Assembly: GCF_030270605.1 (NCBI RefSeq)
Contig: NZ_BSYJ01000001.1
Coordinates: 186,001-250,000, forward strand
Reading direction: 5' to 3'
DNA from: Biformimicrobium ophioploci
GTDB lineage: Bacteria; Pseudomonadota; Gammaproteobacteria; Pseudomonadales; Cellvibrionaceae
DNA length: 64,000 nt
Of this stretch, positions 41,524 to 52,126 are shown in pieces. The notes below the pieces were generated by a model, which was not told the DNA's origin, did not search any database, and saw nothing but the letters and a program-made list of their open reading frames with translations. Every line of letters starts with the position of its first letter. Positions within the stretch are counted from its first letter, which is position 1. The position numbers and the translations under genes are program-made.

Positions 41524-42825
41524 CTAACTCGCCGGCCGCCACAGCGGCGAATCCACCGCGCAGGCCGGATAGGGTGCCATCAGGCGCAGTAATTCCGTTT
41601 TCGGCATACAGATCTGCAGCTCGCATTCGCCATTTTCCAGGTAGCGTTCATCCTGCACAGCGTGACACTCAAACAGCTGCGCGCGAAGCTTCGAATGTTG
41701 CGGCTTCAGCGTGAGCAGGCCCTGCACCATCTGCTCCCCGAGTCGCTCCGCAATTGCCTCCAGCAACAGGTCCACGCCCTCACCGGTACGTGCACTCAAC
41801 CAAACGGCAACCGGCTCACCGGCCTCGTTGCGATCGATATGGGGCGCCACATCCTGCAGCAGATCGATCTTGTTGTAGACCATCAGCTGCGGAATCTCGT
41901 GCGCATCGATCTCCTCGAGTACGGCGCGCACCTCATCGATGATGTGCAGGCGATCCTCTGCGGCACCATCAACCACATGCAGCAACAGCGTGGCATTGGC
42001 GGCCTCTTCCAGGGTCGCGCGGAATGCCTGCACCAGCCTGTGCGGCAGGTGCGAGATAAATCCCACGGTGTCAGCCAGCACCGCCGCACCCACATTGGGC
42101 AGGTCGATCCGACGCATGGTGGGGTCGAGCGTCGCAAACAGCTGGTCCTTGACGTAAACACCCGCCTTGGTGATGCGGTTGAACAGGGTCGATTTACCGG
42201 CGTTGGTGTATCCGACCAGGGAAAGGGTCGGCAGTTCCGCACGTTCACGCGAGCGGCGGCCCTGCTGGCGCTGGCCGCGCACCTTCTGCAGGCGCTTCTC
42301 GATATTGTCGATGCGCGCGCGCAGCAGGCGGCGGTCGGTTTCCAGCTGGGTCTCACCGGGACCGCGCAGGCCGATACCGCCCTTCTGCCGCTCCAGGTGG
42401 GTCCAGCCGCGCACCAGGCGGGTGGACATATGGCGCAACTGCGCCAGTTCCACCTGCAACTTGCCCTCGTGGGTACGCGCGCGCTGGGCAAAGATATCCA
42501 GGATCAGTCCGGTACGGTCCAGCACCCGGCACTTGAGCTCGTGCTCGAGGTTGCGCTCCTGGCTGGGCGACAGGGTGTGGTCGAAGATCACCAGCTCCGC
42601 TTCATGGCCCTTGACCATGGTGCGGATCTCCTCGAGCTTGCCCTTGCCAACAAAGGTTTTCGGGTCCGGGGTGGCGCGCCGGCCAAATACAAACGCGACG
42701 GGATCGGCGCCGGCAGAGATGGCCAGCTCCTCAAATTCACGCGGATCTTCCGGGCTGCTGATGCTGCTGAAATCCAGGTGGACCAGTACGGCGAGCTCGC
42801 CGGATTCGGGGCGATCAAAAAACAA
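41524..42825 (-). CDS. hflX: ribosome-associated GTPase HflX
   Basis: HflX is a stress GTPase that binds and splits stalled ribosomes. The 433-residue protein has the HflX N-terminal domain, the glycine-rich linker GLRGPGETQLETDRRLL and the GTPase motifs G1 GYTNAGKST, G3 DTVGF and G4 NKIDLL. The start is read as TTG at 42825, giving MFFDRPES, which matches known Pseudomonas N-termini; a nearby ATG is in another frame that stops early. It follows hfq by 134 bp, with a strong GC hairpin between. Confidence 0.95.
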   Translation of the reverse strand: MFFDRPESGELAVLVHLDFSSISSPEDPREFEELAISAGADPVAFVFGRRATPDPKTFVGKGKLEEIRTMVKGHEAELVIFDHTLSPSQERNLEHELKCRVLDRTGLILDIFAQRARTHEGKLQVELAQLRHMSTRLVRGWTHLERQKGGIGLRGPGETQLETDRRLLRARIDNIEKRLQKVRGQRQQGRRSRERAELPTLSLVGYTNAGKSTLFNRITKAGVYVKDQLFATLDPTMRRIDLPNVGAAVLADTVGFISHLPHRLVQAFRATLEEAANATLLLHVVDGAAEDRLHIIDEVRAVLEEIDAHEIPQLMVYNKIDLLQDVAPHIDRNEAGEPVAVWLSARTGEGVDLLLEAIAERLGEQMVQGLLTLKPQHSKLRAQLFECHAVQDERYLENGECELQICMPKTELLRLMAPYPACAVDSPLWRPAS

Positions 42826-42924
42826 CGCTTGCGCTCATTGGTTGGACAGGGGTGGGGATGCGGGCGGGCAATATACACAGCAAAACCCCGGGAGACAATG
42901 CTACCGGGGCTTGCGTCAAGACCG

Positions 42925-42948
42925 GCCGCCGGCGGTTTCGCCGGCGGC
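42925..42948. repeat. GC hairpin between hfq and hflX
   Basis: GCCGCCGGCG (42925-42934) and CGCCGGCGGC (42939-42948) form a perfect 10-bp stem with a 4-nt loop, 11 nt after the hfq stop codon on the minus strand. No T-run follows on that strand, so it looks more like an RNA stability or attenuation element than a full terminator. Confidence 0.65.
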
Positions 42949-42959
42949 AAAAAGATAAA

Positions 42960-43232
42960 TCAGGCGGTCGGTTCTGCACCAGGCTCCTGTGCCCCACCCG
43001 GTCCGGTCGGGTTAATCATCGGGACGCGCACGGCGCGCGACGGCACCACTGTAGAGATGGCGTGCTTGTATACCATCTGGCTGACGGTGTTCTTTAGCAG
43101 CACCACGAACTGGTCGAAGGATTCAACCTGGCCCTGCAGCTTGATGCCGTTGACGAGATAGATGGATACGGGAATACGCTCTTTGCGCAGAACGTTGAGG
43201 TAAGGGTCTTGTAAGCTATGCCCTTTTGACAT
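42960..43232 (-). CDS. hfq: RNA chaperone Hfq
   Basis: Hfq forms a hexameric ring that pairs small RNAs with mRNAs. The 90-residue protein starts at ATG 43232 after AGGAG and reads [20 protein letters not shown], then the Sm1 segment [27 protein letters not shown] and Sm2 [12 protein letters not shown]. The last ~20 residues are a flexible Pro/Gly/Glu-rich tail. It lies between miaA and hflX in the conserved order. Confidence 0.98.
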   Translation of the reverse strand: MSKGHSLQDPYLNVLRKERIPVSIYLVNGIKLQGQVESFDQFVVLLKNTVSQMVYKHAISTVVPSRAVRVPMINPTGPGGAQEPGAEPTA

Positions 43233-43403
43233 TTTTTTCTCCTTGTCAAAATCCGTGTCCAGCAAGGCATCGCGTTCGCGAACCCCGCAAACAACTACGA
43301 CAGCCTTTGATGAACACAAGCGTGTAAACCGGAGGACCCAACTCGGGCTCCGAAAACTGACTGATACGGGCGCATTTGTGTGCCCTGTCCACGTTATGGC
43401 TGC

Positions 43404-44357
43404 TCAGGCGATAAATTGCAAGGCTTGGCGCAACATTTCACCTGTTTTGCGAGGCGCGCCTGATTTTTCCTGGGAGTCAATCCAGTGCAGTTCCGGCCAG
43501 CCGCGCAGCCAGGTCAGCTGCCGCTTGGCGAGCTGGCGGGTGGCTGCCTCCGCCCGTGGCACCAGCTCCTGCAGCGGGAACTCCCCTTGCAGGTATTGCC
43601 ATGCCTGGCGGTATCCAACAGAGCGAATTGCCGGGAGGTCGCCGTGCAGGTCGCCGCGCGCCATCAGGCCGCGCACCTCGTCGAGAAATCCCGCCGCGAT
43701 CATTTTTTCGAAGCGCAACGCGATACGCTGGTGCAGCAACGCGCGATCGTGCGGCGCCATGGCAATCTGCACCAGCTGGTAGTCGTCGCCGATACCAGCG
43801 GAAGCCTGCTCGGCGCGCCACTCGGTCATGGGCTTGCCACTGATCAGGTAAACCTCCAGCGCGCGCTCAATGCGGGCAGAGTGATTGGGATGCAGGCGCG
43901 CGGCAGACTCCGGGTCGACCTTCGCCAGTTCCGCATGCAGTGCCGGCCAGCCCTCCCGTTCCGCACGGGCCTCGAGTTCCGCGCGGATCGCGGGGTCGCC
44001 CTGCGGCAGCTCTGTCATCCCCTCGAGCAGCGCGCGGAAGTACAGCATGGTGCCGCCCACCAGCAGCGGTATCCTGCCCGCCCCGGTAATCTCGTGCATG
44101 GCGGCAATGGCGTCGCGCCGGAACTGGCCGGCGGAATAACTTTCGGAAGGGTCACAGATATCGATGAGGCGATGCGGGTAACGCGCCAGCTCCCCCGCGG
44201 TGGGTTTGGCGGAGCCGATATCGAGGCCGCGATACACCAGCGCCGAGTCCACACTGATCAGCTCCACCGGCAGCGCATCGTACAGCGCCATGGCAAGATC
44301 AGTCTTGCCCGACGCGGTCGGCCCCATCAGGAAGATTGCTTTAGGTTTCGGGGCCAT
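43404..44357 (-). CDS. miaA: tRNA dimethylallyltransferase
   Basis: MiaA adds a dimethylallyl group to A37 of tRNAs that read codons starting with U, improving decoding. The 317-residue protein has the P-loop [14 protein letters not shown], the Asp of [19 protein letters not shown] and the DxxR-like region [14 protein letters not shown]. Its ATG directly abuts the mutL stop codon (no gap), so the two are translationally coupled. hfq follows 171 bp later. Confidence 0.97.
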   Translation of the reverse strand: MAPKPKAIFLMGPTASGKTDLAMALYDALPVELISVDSALVYRGLDIGSAKPTAGELARYPHRLIDICDPSESYSAGQFRRDAIAAMHEITGAGRIPLLVGGTMLYFRALLEGMTELPQGDPAIRAELEARAEREGWPALHAELAKVDPESAARLHPNHSARIERALEVYLISGKPMTEWRAEQASAGIGDDYQLVQIAMAPHDRALLHQRIALRFEKMIAAGFLDEVRGLMARGDLHGDLPAIRSVGYRQAWQYLQGEFPLQELVPRAEAATRQLAKRQLTWLRGWPELHWIDSQEKSGAPRKTGEMLRQALQFIA

Positions 44358-46268
44358 TTACTGTCCGCGTAAAAACCATTTGTCCATATCGGCCAGTTTA
44401 ACCTGCGTCCAGGTAGGGCGCCCGTGATTGCACTGGCCGCTGCGCTCGGTGTGCTCCATATCGCGCAGCAGCGCATTCATTTCCGGGATGCTCAGACGGC
44501 GGTTGGCGCGCACGGAACCGTGGCAGGCCATGGTGCCAAGAATGGTGTTGATATGCTCGCGAATACGGTTGCTGCTGCCCTGCGCAATCAGGTCGGCCAG
44601 CACATCGCGCACCAGCTGTTCCACCGGGCCCCGCGCCAGCAGTGAGGGCGCCTGGCGCACCAGCAGGGACTCCGGCCCGGCACGCTGCAGCTCAAAACCC
44701 AACTGCCCGAACACTTCGGCCTGCTCCTCCGCCACATTCGCCTCTTTCTGGCTGACTGCAATGCTGAGCGGCACCAGCAGTGGCTGCGCCTGCAGCCCAC
44801 CCTCATCAAGCGCCGCCTTCATCTGCTCGTACACGATGCGCTCATGTGCCGCGTGCATGTCCACCACCACCATGCCATCGGCGTTTTCCGCAAGGATATA
44901 GATGCCGTGCAGTTGCGCGATGGCGAAGCCCAGCGGCGGGACTTCCTGCTCCGCGCCGTCCGCCGGTGGCTGGGCCACGGCGTAGGGATTGTGCGAGATT
45001 TCCCGTGCAGCGGTTTCCGCCGCGCCCTGGTGCAGCGCGCCGAGGCCTGCGATGGCCGCCGGGGAGGGCACGGACGCACCCTGCTGCCAGGCCGGCTGGC
45101 CACCGCCGTAGCCGGCGCCTGTGCCAGTCCCACTGCTCGCTAAACTGTTTGCCGGCATGGCAGGCGCCAGTGGCATGCTGCCCTGGCCGGCAAATTCGCC
45201 CGCCTGCAGGCCGCTGACCGGCGCCTGGTTCACCTGGGCCGGGCTGTCGCTGCCGTCACCCGGGCGTACATCGGCCAGCGCGCGGTGCAGCGCACTGTAG
45301 AGAAAGTCGTGCACCAGGCGCCCGTCGCGGAAGCGCACCTCGTGCTTGGTCGGGTGCACATTGACGTCGACCGAGGCCGGATCCAGCTCCAGGTACAGGA
45401 CAAACGCCGGATGGCGCCCGTGGTACAGCACATCGGCAAAGGCCTGGCGCACCGCATGGGTCACCACCCTGTCGCGGATCGCACGGCCATTGACGTAGAA
45501 AAACTGCAGGTCGGCCTGGGAGCGGGAAAACGCCGGCTGCGCCACCCAGCCCCACAGGCGCAGGCCGCTGCGCTCCATATCGATATGCAGTGCATTCTCC
45601 ATAAATGCGGGCCCGCACACCTGGGCCACGCGGCGCTCCTTCTCCACCCGGGCTTCACCGGCGCGCAGGTTGTGCACACCCTTGCCGTTGTGACGCAGGT
45701 GGATGGCCACGTCAAAGCGCGACAGGGCCAGGCGCTTGACGGTCTCGTCGATGCGCCCGAATTCGGTTTTCTCGGTGCGCAGGAACTTGCGTCGTGCCGG
45801 CGTATTGAAGAACAGATCGCGCACTTCCACCGAGGTACCGCGCGGGTGTGCCGCCGGCTGCAGCTGCGCTTCCATATCGCGGCCCTCGGCAGTCACCTGC
45901 CAACCCTTGCCCGAGTCATCGCGACTGGAGGTCAGCTCCAGGCGCGCCACAGAACTGATGGAGGCCAGCGCCTCACCGCGGAAGCCCAGGGTGCCGACCG
46001 CCTCCAGGTCATCGAGCTCATAGATCTTGGAGGTGGCGTGACGCGCCAGCGCCAGTGGCAGGTCTTCGCGGTAGATGCCTTTGCCGTTGTCGCGCACCTT
46101 GATGCGCTTGATACCACCCTTCTCAACATCGATATCGAGGCGCGTAGCACCGGCGTCGAGGCTGTTTTCCAGCAGTTCCTTGATTACTGAGGCGGGACGC
46201 TCCACCACCTCGCCGGCGGCGATCTGGTTGGCGAGGCGCGGCGACAGCGACTTGATGTGTTGGTTCAT
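44358..46268 (-). CDS. mutL: DNA mismatch repair protein MutL
   Basis: MutL couples mismatch recognition by MutS to strand removal. The 636-residue protein has the GHKL ATPase domain ([38 protein letters not shown]), a Pro/Gly/Ala-rich linker (about 335-430) and the C-terminal dimerisation domain. The C-terminal domain contains [12 protein letters not shown], which is the endonuclease motif DQHA-x2-E-x4-E with Met for Gln, and [12 protein letters not shown]. This points to a nicking MutL of the Pseudomonas type, in a genome not needing MutH. It follows amiB by 83 bp. Confidence 0.96.
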   Translation of the reverse strand: MNQHIKSLSPRLANQIAAGEVVERPASVIKELLENSLDAGATRLDIDVEKGGIKRIKVRDNGKGIYREDLPLALARHATSKIYELDDLEAVGTLGFRGEALASISSVARLELTSSRDDSGKGWQVTAEGRDMEAQLQPAAHPRGTSVEVRDLFFNTPARRKFLRTEKTEFGRIDETVKRLALSRFDVAIHLRHNGKGVHNLRAGEARVEKERRVAQVCGPAFMENALHIDMERSGLRLWGWVAQPAFSRSQADLQFFYVNGRAIRDRVVTHAVRQAFADVLYHGRHPAFVLYLELDPASVDVNVHPTKHEVRFRDGRLVHDFLYSALHRALADVRPGDGSDSPAQVNQAPVSGLQAGEFAGQGSMPLAPAMPANSLASSGTGTGAGYGGGQPAWQQGASVPSPAAIAGLGALHQGAAETAAREISHNPYAVAQPPADGAEQEVPPLGFAIAQLHGIYILAENADGMVVVDMHAAHERIVYEQMKAALDEGGLQAQPLLVPLSIAVSQKEANVAEEQAEVFGQLGFELQRAGPESLLVRQAPSLLARGPVEQLVRDVLADLIAQGSSNRIREHINTILGTMACHGSVRANRRLSIPEMNALLRDMEHTERSGQCNHGRPTWTQVKLADMDKWFLRGQ

Positions 46269-46351
46269 GGGCGCACAAATCTTCGGGAAAGCGCCAGTTT
46301 ACCGCTGACCGGCGATTCGGCGAAATGGGCGCGGCGCCCGAATTGCGCCGC

Positions 46352-47677
46352 TCAGGGAATCCGCAGCTTCTGGCCCACCCGCAGCGCCGAGCTGCGCAGG
46401 CGGTTGGCACTCTTCAGCGCGGCCACCGAGACGTTGTAGCGCGCCGCGATACCGGACAGGGTATCGCCGCGGGCGATGATGACCTGGTCCGGCTTCTGCG
46501 GGCCGGCTTTGGCCAACAGGCTGTCTTCCGGCGGCTTGCGCTCGAAATAGGAGGCCACGCCCCGCGCCACCTGCCGCGCCAGCTTGCGCTGGTAGGCCGG
46601 GGTTGAGAGCGCCCTGGCTTCGGCGGGGTTGGTGATAAAGCCGGTTTCCACCAGGATGGAAGGCACATCCGGGGAACGCAGCACGGCGAAGTTGGCCTGT
46701 TCCACCCTGGGCTTGTGCAGGCGGGTCACCTGGCCCATCTGCTCCAGCACCGAGGCACCCGCCTCCAGGCTGTCATTCATGGTGGCGGTCATGGACAGGT
46801 CGAGCAGCACCCCGGCCAGCATTTCATCCGCATCGCTCAGGTCGAGCGTGCCGCCGACACCACCGATCAGGTCGGACTCATTCTCGCGCTGCGCGAGGAA
46901 GCGCGCCGTCTCCGATGAAGCACCGCGCTGCGAAAGCGCGAATACCGATGCGCCATTGGCACCCTTGCGGGTGAACGCATCCGCGTGGATCGATACAAAC
47001 AGGTCGGCCCCGAAGCGCTTGCCCTTCTTCACCCGGTCACGCAGCGGGATGTAGTAGTCCCCGTCGCGCACCAGCTTCGCCTTGAAGCCGCGCATGGCAT
47101 TGATTTCCTTGTGCATCGCCCGCGCGATGGCGAGCACCACATCCTTCTCGCGCACCCGGCCGGGACCCAGGGCACCCGGATCCTCACCACCGTGGCCGGC
47201 ATCGATCGCAATGATGATATCGCGGTCACCACCACTCGATTTCACGTCTGCGATGGTCTTCTCAACCGGCGCCACGGTGTCGTGCAGGTCGATCACCAGC
47301 CTGTCCGGCATCTGCTGCAATGGTTTCAGGGGAAAACTGCGCGGCTTCACCGCCCGGCTGAGATCCAGCACCACACGCAGGTTGGCCCCGTCGTGCACCG
47401 CATGGCGCACCCGTGAGATCGGGGTTTTGTCCAGTTCCAGCGCATCGAAGTCCGCGGCGTTACTCGCCCCCTTCATATCGATCACGATACGATCCGGGCC
47501 GCGCAGGGTCATGAGGTTGTGCTCGACCGGACCACTCAGGTCCAGCACCAGGCGGGTGTGATCCGGGGCGCGCCACAGGCGCACGCCTTCCACGCTGACC
47601 GTCTGTGCCAGCGAGATCGCCGGGAGCAGCAGCATTGCCGCCAGCGCTGATAAGGTGCGGGTAAAGCCTGCACGCAT
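46352..47677 (-). CDS. amiB: N-acetylmuramoyl-L-alanine amidase (AMIN + Amidase_3 + LysM)
   Basis: This zinc amidase removes the stem peptide from muramic acid during daughter-cell separation. The 441-residue protein has a signal peptide (1-24, ending ISLA), an AMIN domain (about 25-120) for septal targeting, the Amidase_3 catalytic domain (IAIDAGHGGEDPGALG, then VSIHADAF and VETGFITNP with the zinc and catalytic residues) and a C-terminal LysM repeat (about 395-440, ARGDTLSGIAARYNVSVAALKSANRL). It should be activated by an EnvC/NlpD-type partner, not seen here. It lies between tsaE and mutL, as in Pseudomonas. Confidence 0.96.
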   Translation of the reverse strand: MRAGFTRTLSALAAMLLLPAISLAQTVSVEGVRLWRAPDHTRLVLDLSGPVEHNLMTLRGPDRIVIDMKGASNAADFDALELDKTPISRVRHAVHDGANLRVVLDLSRAVKPRSFPLKPLQQMPDRLVIDLHDTVAPVEKTIADVKSSGGDRDIIIAIDAGHGGEDPGALGPGRVREKDVVLAIARAMHKEINAMRGFKAKLVRDGDYYIPLRDRVKKGKRFGADLFVSIHADAFTRKGANGASVFALSQRGASSETARFLAQRENESDLIGGVGGTLDLSDADEMLAGVLLDLSMTATMNDSLEAGASVLEQMGQVTRLHKPRVEQANFAVLRSPDVPSILVETGFITNPAEARALSTPAYQRKLARQVARGVASYFERKPPEDSLLAKAGPQKPDQVIIARGDTLSGIAARYNVSVAALKSANRLRSSALRVGQKLRIP

Positions 47678-47739
47678 AGATCGGACCCGTATTTTTTATT
47701 GCCGTGGCATGATCGCGCCGCGCGCGTCATGCCCGTTTT

Positions 47740-48240
47740 TTATTTCAACAGTTTATTTACCGCATCGAGCCAGCGATTGCCAGCCTCGGTACCGGCACTG
47801 AACGTCAGCTCTCGCCCGCTGCCCACCACGCTGATATCCAGCGACAGGTCCGGCTCGGGCAAAATTCCCTGCCCCTGGGAGGGCCATTCCACCAGGCTCA
47901 GGCTTTTTCCGCGGAAATAGTCGCGGATGCCCATGTACTCCAGTTCCTCGGGATCACTCAGTCGGTAGAGGTCAAAGTGATAGACCTGGAAGCTGCCAAA
48001 ATCATAGGGCTCCACCAGCGTATAGGTGGGGCTCTTGACCGCGCCGGTGTGACCAAACGCGCGCAATACGCCGCGACTGAACGTGGTCTTGCCAGCACCC
48101 AGCTGCCCCTGCAGGAAAATACACAGGGGTTGCTGTTGTGCCAGCGCGGCCGCCGCCCTGCCAATCGTCTCGCCCGCGGCCACCATCTCGGCCTCGCCGT
48201 CACAGCGGAGTGTCAGCAGCGCATTTGCATGCATCGTCAT
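47740..48240 (-). CDS. tsaE: tRNA threonylcarbamoyladenosine biosynthesis ATPase
   Basis: TsaE is the P-loop ATPase that recycles the TsaB-TsaD complex during t6A37 formation. The 166-residue protein has Walker [16 protein letters not shown], switch [11 protein letters not shown] and the Walker B-like YHFDLYRL, followed by LVEWPSQ. The length is normal. It starts 5 bp after nnr, and this nnr-tsaE-amiB-mutL order is conserved in gammaproteobacteria. Confidence 0.96.
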   Translation of the reverse strand: MTMHANALLTLRCDGEAEMVAAGETIGRAAAALAQQQPLCIFLQGQLGAGKTTFSRGVLRAFGHTGAVKSPTYTLVEPYDFGSFQVYHFDLYRLSDPEELEYMGIRDYFRGKSLSLVEWPSQGQGILPEPDLSLDISVVGSGRELTFSAGTEAGNRWLDAVNKLLK

Positions 48241-48245
48241 TCTAT

Positions 48246-49724
48246 TCAGCCAATAATTTCACGCACGACGGGGAGCAGGTCCGTTGCCAGCATGCCGCGC
48301 ATACCCTGCGCCGCGACCCTGTCCGCTGCCTCGCCGTGCACCCAGGCACCCTGGTACGCCGCTTCCAGCGGCGACAGGCCCTGCGCCATCAGCCCTGCGA
48401 TTATGCCGGTCAGCAGGTCGCCCATGCCGCCGGACGCCATGCCGGGATTGCCGGCACGGACAATTTCGCAGCCACGCTTATGCGCAATCACAGTGCCATA
48501 CCCTTTTAATAGCACCACGCCGCTGAATTTTTCCTGAAGGGCTTTTGCCGCCCCGAGCCGGTCGCGCCCGATTTCAGCGCTGGAGCAGCCCAGCAGCCTT
48601 GCGGCCTCGCCGGGATGCGGGGTCAGCACCCAGTCATCGCGACGCACACCGGCCAGCACACGACCGCCGGCGAGGATATTCAGGGCATCGGCGTCCACCA
48701 CGAGCGGCGCCTGCGCGCGCCCTGCGCGGGCCAGCATCTGCTCACCCCAGGGACGCTGGCCGAGGCCCGGCCCCAGCGCGATGACGCTCGGCGCTTCCAG
48801 CAGTGGCTCCAGCTCCTGCCCGGATACCACGCCACTGGCCATCACCTCCGGCACCCGTGCGAGGGTCGCGTTCACGTGTTCGGGCCGGGTCGCCAGACGC
48901 ACCAGGCCGGCGCCAGTGCGCGCACTGGCCTCGGCGGCGATCATCGCCGCCCCGCCGTAGCCGCTGTCGCCACCCACCACCAGTACGGTGCCATAAAGGT
49001 TCTTGTGTGCATCCGCCGGACGCGGCGCGAGATGTACGCCACCCCCGTATTGGTGCGCCAGAGGCTCGAGCCCCTCGCGCACTTCCGCCGGCACCCCCAG
49101 ATCATCGAAAACGATTTCCCCGGCACAGGCGCCACCCGCGCCTGTATAGAGGCCGGCCTTGCGCCCGATAAACGTCACGGTACAGTCAGCGCGCACGGCC
49201 AGGGGCGCATGGCCGGTATCTGCCTCGACCCCGGAGGGAATATCCGCAGCGATCACCGGCAGGCCCGAACTGTTGACCTGCTGCACCGAAGCGGCAAATT
49301 CGGCACGCAATTCCCCGCTGAAACCGGTGCCGAGCATCGCATCCACAAGTACACCGGCAGGGTCGTCGAGCTGCGTCCGGGGCAAGAACTCAACCCCTTC
49401 CTGGCGCGCAAACTCCATCGCCGCGCGGGCATCGCCCTTCAATTCGTCCGGCGCTACCAGCCACGCAACCCGCGCGCGCAGGCCGCGCTGGGCGGCAATC
49501 GCTGCCACCACATAACCGTCACCGCCATTGTTGCCGCCGCCACAATAAACTGTAATTTCCTTACAGTCCGGCCAGCGTACCTGCAACTGTTCGAACACGG
49601 CGCGACCGGCACGCTTCATCAGCAGGCTGCCGCTTATACCGATATTGTCGATCGCATTGGAATCCATGGCGCGCACCGCGGCGGCGCTGTAGAGGGACAG
49701 GAAATAGGGAGAATCTTGCTGCAT
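48246..49724 (-). CDS. nnr: bifunctional NAD(P)H-hydrate epimerase / ADP-dependent dehydratase
   Basis: Nnr repairs NAD(P)HX, the hydrated and inactive form of the coenzymes. The 492-residue protein has an N-terminal YjeF epimerase domain (about 10-215; [16 protein letters not shown] and [13 protein letters not shown]) and a C-terminal ribokinase-like dehydratase domain (about 225-490; [27 protein letters not shown] and [20 protein letters not shown]). It is divergent from queG with 66 bp between the starts and heads the nnr-tsaE-amiB-mutL-miaA series. Confidence 0.96.
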   Translation of the reverse strand: MQQDSPYFLSLYSAAAVRAMDSNAIDNIGISGSLLMKRAGRAVFEQLQVRWPDCKEITVYCGGGNNGGDGYVVAAIAAQRGLRARVAWLVAPDELKGDARAAMEFARQEGVEFLPRTQLDDPAGVLVDAMLGTGFSGELRAEFAASVQQVNSSGLPVIAADIPSGVEADTGHAPLAVRADCTVTFIGRKAGLYTGAGGACAGEIVFDDLGVPAEVREGLEPLAHQYGGGVHLAPRPADAHKNLYGTVLVVGGDSGYGGAAMIAAEASARTGAGLVRLATRPEHVNATLARVPEVMASGVVSGQELEPLLEAPSVIALGPGLGQRPWGEQMLARAGRAQAPLVVDADALNILAGGRVLAGVRRDDWVLTPHPGEAARLLGCSSAEIGRDRLGAAKALQEKFSGVVLLKGYGTVIAHKRGCEIVRAGNPGMASGGMGDLLTGIIAGLMAQGLSPLEAAYQGAWVHGEAADRVAAQGMRGMLATDLLPVVREIIG

Positions 49725-49790
49725 GGCGTTCCGTTCAGATTAATATGCCAGAATGACGCCCTGAAGATTATACGTAGTTTGCCACCATCC

Positions 49791-50897
49791 ATGTACGATT
49801 CTGCCGACCTGAATCATCTCGCCGCACTGATCAGGGACTGGGGACGCGACCTCGGCTTCCAGCAGGTAGGCATCAGCGATTGCGATGTCACCGATCACGC
49901 CGCGCGCCTGCAGCAATGGCTCGATGCCGGCTATCACGCGGATATGGAGTGGATGCGTACCCACCAGGCCTTGCGTGCCGACCCGCCCGCGCTGGAGCCC
50001 GGCACCCTGCGGGTGATCAGCGCACGCATGGACTACCTGCCGCCGGATACAGAACCGGTGCGGATCCTCAAGGATTCCCGCAAGGCGTATGTATCGCGCT
50101 ATGCGCTGGGGCGCGATTATCACAAACTGATCCGCAAGCGCCTCGCCCGGCTGGGCGAACAGATCAACCGCTTCGCCAGCGAACATGACTGGGACAGCAG
50201 CAACCGCGCCTTCACCGACAGCGCGCCGGTACTCGAGCGCGGTTTCGGCGAAAAAGCCGGGCTCGGCTGGATCGGCAAGAACTGCATGCTGCTCAATTCC
50301 GGGGCCGGCTCCTGGTTTTTCCTGGGCGAACTGTTCGTCAACCTGCCACTGCCCGTGGACCAGAGCGAGCAACCCGACCGCTGCGGCACCTGCAGTGCCT
50401 GCCTCAAGGTCTGCCCCACCGATGCCTTTATCGGCCCCTACCAGCTCGATGCATCGCGCTGCATTTCCTACCTGACGATAGAATACGACGGCGTGATCCC
50501 GGAAGAGTTGCGCGAGCCGATGGGCAACCGCATCTTCGGCTGCGACGACTGCCAGGCAATCTGCCCCTGGAATCGCTTTGCAAAACCCACAGGCGAAGGC
50601 GACTTCCATCCGCGCCACGGCCTCGGCGACAGCGACCTGCTGCAGCTGTTTGGCTGGTCGGAACAGGAATTCCTGGACAATACCGCCGGCTCCGCAATCC
50701 GGCGCTCCGGCTACGAGCGCTGGCGGCGCAACCTTGCGGTAGCACTTGGAAATGCAGAACCGAGTGCGGAAATCATCGAAGCTGTGCGCGCTGCCATCGA
50801 CGAGGACACACCACTGGTCGCCGAGCACCTGCGCTGGGCGCTCTCGCGCCTGCAAAGCCCGCGCCGGCGCAAACGCAAGATACGCCGCAACCGCTGA
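49791..50897 (+). CDS. queG: epoxyqueuosine reductase
   Basis: QueG performs the last step of queuosine synthesis on tRNA, reducing epoxyqueuosine with cobalamin and two [4Fe-4S] clusters. The 368-residue protein has the N-terminal cobalamin-binding domain with TDSAPVLERGFGEKAGLGWIGKNCML and the clusters CGTCSACLKVCP and CDDCQAICPWN, plus a C-terminal HEAT-like region. The ATG at 49791 gives the family N-terminus; the very long open frame upstream (to 48615) is an antisense artefact of nnr and was not used. The Arg/Lys-rich tail is typical. Confidence 0.96.
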   Translation: MYDSADLNHLAALIRDWGRDLGFQQVGISDCDVTDHAARLQQWLDAGYHADMEWMRTHQALRADPPALEPGTLRVISARMDYLPPDTEPVRILKDSRKAYVSRYALGRDYHKLIRKRLARLGEQINRFASEHDWDSSNRAFTDSAPVLERGFGEKAGLGWIGKNCMLLNSGAGSWFFLGELFVNLPLPVDQSEQPDRCGTCSACLKVCPTDAFIGPYQLDASRCISYLTIEYDGVIPEELREPMGNRIFGCDDCQAICPWNRFAKPTGEGDFHPRHGLGDSDLLQLFGWSEQEFLDNTAGSAIRRSGYERWRRNLAVALGNAEPSAEIIEAVRAAIDEDTPLVAEHLRWALSRLQSPRRRKRKIRRNR

Positions 50898-51019
50898 ACT
50901 TCCGGGAAATTCCGCGGCCCCTAACTGCCTGCTATCTATTTTTTATCGACCGAGTCGGCTGAGCGCGACTGCGATTCGGGTTATCCTGTGCGACAACCAC
51001 AGTACAGAGGGGCTTCACC

Positions 51020-51475
51020 TTGCAGTACAAAACCATCCTGTCGCCGGCACGCAAACGCATCGCCCTGGTAGCGCACGATAACCGCAAGCCAACCCTGATT
51101 GGCTGGTGCCAGCGCCACCGCGAAGTACTCGCGCAGCACGAACTTTTTGCAACCGGTACCACCGGCGGGCTTATCGGCAGGGAAACCGGGCTTGAATTGA
51201 GTGCGCTGTTGAGCGGCCCACTCGGCGGCGACCAGCAGATCGGCGCCAAGATCAGCGAAGGCGGTATCGATATGCTGGTGTTTTTCTGGGACCCGTTCGA
51301 GCCGATGCCGCACGATCCCGACGTCAAGGCACTACTGCGGATTGCGGCGGTGTGGAATATCCCGGTGGCCTGCAACCGCGCCTCGGCGGATATGATGCTG
51401 ACTTCCCCCCTGATGGCCGGGTCCTACGAACGCGATATTCCCGATTACGAGGGCTACCTGGGCGCGCGCAGCTGA
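51020..51475 (+). CDS. mgsA: methylglyoxal synthase
   Basis: MgsA converts dihydroxyacetone phosphate to methylglyoxal and phosphate, a bypass that relieves sugar-phosphate stress. The 151-residue protein has the phosphate loop ATGTTGGLI, the catalytic Asp region [28 protein letters not shown] and the His in [20 protein letters not shown]. The start is TTG at 51020, 7 nt after GAGGGG; no ATG or GTG gives a correct N-terminus. It stands between queG and the convergent orn, not in an obvious operon. It may matter when alginate-derived triose phosphate accumulates. Confidence 0.94.
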   Translation: MQYKTILSPARKRIALVAHDNRKPTLIGWCQRHREVLAQHELFATGTTGGLIGRETGLELSALLSGPLGGDQQIGAKISEGGIDMLVFFWDPFEPMPHDPDVKALLRIAAVWNIPVACNRASADMMLTSPLMAGSYERDIPDYEGYLGARS

Positions 51476-51481
51476 TCCCGT

Positions 51482-52039
51482 TCAGGGCTGTGGTGTTTCC
51501 GCGCGGAAAAAATGCGCGCGGTAATGGCGCAGCTCATTGATGGAGTCGAGCACATCGTCGAGCGCCAGGTGATTGCCCTGTTTGACCACACCCTTCAGGA
51601 CGTCCGGACGCCAGCGTCGCGCCAGCTCCTTGACGCTGCTCACATCCAGGTTGCGATAGTGGAACCAGGCCTCGAGCTTCGGCATATAGCGGTTGAGAAA
51701 ACGCCGGTCCTGGCCAATGGAGTTGCCGCACATCGGTGATCTCCCCTCCGGCACCCACTTGCTGATGAACTCCAGTGTGCGCTGCTCCGCAGCCGCCTCG
51801 CTGACCTTGCTTTCGCGCACCTTGGCCGTCAGGCCACTGTTACCGTGCTGGCGTGTATTCCACTCATCCATCGCATTGAGCAAGGCGTCGTCCTGGTGCA
51901 CGACCATCTGCGGGCCGGTCGCGAGGATATTCAGGTCGCTGTCGGTAACGACGGTCGCGATTTCGATAATCCGCTCCCGCTCGGGGTCGAGGCCGGTCAT
52001 CTCAAGGTCGATCCAGACCAGGTTGTTTTCGTTCTGCAT
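51482..52039 (-). CDS. orn: oligoribonuclease
   Basis: Orn is the 3'-5' exonuclease that degrades RNA dinucleotides, including pGpG from c-di-GMP breakdown, to monomers. The 185-residue protein has the DEDDh residues in [23 protein letters not shown] and the later [12 protein letters not shown]. The start at ATG 52039 gives the usual N-terminus ([16 protein letters not shown]); 10 extra codons upstream are non-conserved. It converges with mgsA (6 bp apart) and is divergent from rsgA, 87 bp between the starts. Confidence 0.97.
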   Translation of the reverse strand: MQNENNLVWIDLEMTGLDPERERIIEIATVVTDSDLNILATGPQMVVHQDDALLNAMDEWNTRQHGNSGLTAKVRESKVSEAAAEQRTLEFISKWVPEGRSPMCGNSIGQDRRFLNRYMPKLEAWFHYRNLDVSSVKELARRWRPDVLKGVVKQGNHLALDDVLDSINELRHYRAHFFRAETPQP

Positions 52040-52126
52040 AATCGCCCCACAGCCAGATTTTCCGTGCAAGTTACCGTATTTTACGGCACACGCCTATAAT
52101 CGGCGCGTCGCACAAGCAGATTCTTC

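Noticed and set aside
48615-49790. Long plus-strand open frame that extends queG upstream by ~390 codons
   Set aside because: It is antisense to nnr, has no QueG-like sequence before position 49791, and the family N-terminus begins at the ATG at 49791.
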